Shown: piece by piece, positions 63,911 to 64,000 of the stretch
Layout: each line of letters opens with the position of its first letter
How positions within the stretch are numbered: the first letter of the stretch is position 1
Assembly (NCBI RefSeq): GCF_036850765.1
Contig: NC_089493.1
Span: 191,151,640 to 191,215,639, forward strand
DNA length: 64,000 bases
Reading direction: 5' to 3'
From: Saccopteryx bilineata
Taxonomy: Eukaryota; Chordata; Mammalia; Chiroptera; Emballonuridae
Made by a program: the position numbers and the translations under genes
The notes under the pieces: generated by a model
Databases searched by the model: none
What the model was told of the DNA's origin: nothing
What the model saw: only the letters and a program-made list of their open reading frames with translations

Positions 63911-64000
63911 TTTTTTTTTTTTTTTTGTATTTTTCTGAAGCTGGAAACAGGGAGAGACAGTCAGACAGACTCCTGCATGCGCCCGACCGGGATCCACCTG
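63911..64000 (-). mobile_element. Long tRNA-headed bat SINE, cut by the window edge
   Basis: A T-run of about 18, then 'gtatttttctgaagctggaa' and 'gggagagacagtcagacaga', exactly the 3' part of the long SINE on the minus strand. The tRNA head lies past the window end. Confidence 0.93.

Larger units (their letters stand above)
4753..64000 (+). other. KCNIP1: KCNIP1 intron 1 (5' part)
   Basis: No second KCNIP1 exon was found downstream. In known mammals the intron after this first exon is very long, so the rest of the window is read as intron. I looked for the optional exon coding the WWYYQYQ-type insert and did not see it. A short exon could still be missed by eye. Confidence 0.75.

Noticed and set aside
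4753..64000. KCNIP1 optional 11-residue exon 2 or another N-terminal exon
   Set aside because: I looked for the WWYYQYQ-type coding sequence and other known KChIP1 N-termini and found none by eye. A very short exon could still be missed.
1..64000. A bacterial-style operon, defence island or other multi-gene system
   Set aside because: The window is mammalian intron and promoter DNA. There are no clustered genes, ribosome-binding sites or partner genes to support such a system.

Overview
This is mammalian nuclear DNA and almost certainly from a bat. It holds many young, tRNA-headed SINEs of chiropteran type. They sit beside recent non-autonomous hAT elements, a SPIN-type hAT hairpin and a piggyBac relic, on a background of old MIR, L2 and L1 copies. 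The SINE families resemble those I associate with emballonurid-type microbats more than the Rhin-1 or VES SINEs of horseshoe and vesper bats. That placement is from memory of the families and is tentative.

One gene can be identified. A CpG island at about 3990-4690 leads into an ATG at 4692. The open frame there reads MGAVMGTFSSLQTKQRRPSK and stops at a canonical GTAAG splice donor at 4753. This is the N-terminus of KCNIP1 (KChIP1), the EF-hand calcium sensor that binds the N-terminus of Kv4 potassium channels. Only this first coding exon (61 bases, phase 1) was found. The remaining roughly 59 kb reads as KCNIP1 intron 1 on the + strand. I did not find the optional 11-residue exon 2, other N-terminal exons, or an unrelated host gene.

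Layout: 1-3990 is upstream DNA with MIR, L2 and one short hAT element. 3990-4752 is the promoter, leader and exon 1. 4753-32240 is GC-rich intron with MIR and L2 copies, a 45-bp minisatellite, a 93-bp tandem duplication, a SINE inside a GTG/GATG tract and two related hAT elements. 32240-37260 is AT-rich, made mostly of degraded L1 with nested SINEs and a small TA-flanked element. 37260-64000 has the densest recent insertions: full-length 331-332 bp hAT elements, the SPIN hairpin, the piggyBac relic with a recognisable transposase C-terminal zinc-binding domain, and several SINEs with perfect 11-17 bp target-site duplications.

I see no operon, CRISPR array, defence locus or other multi-gene system. 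Long open frames in the CpG island, in SINEs and in the minisatellite look like composition effects. The most notable items are the piggyBac relic, the near-perfect SPIN hairpin, two size classes of one hAT family, and several unannotated, homeodomain-site-rich intronic segments that could be enhancers.
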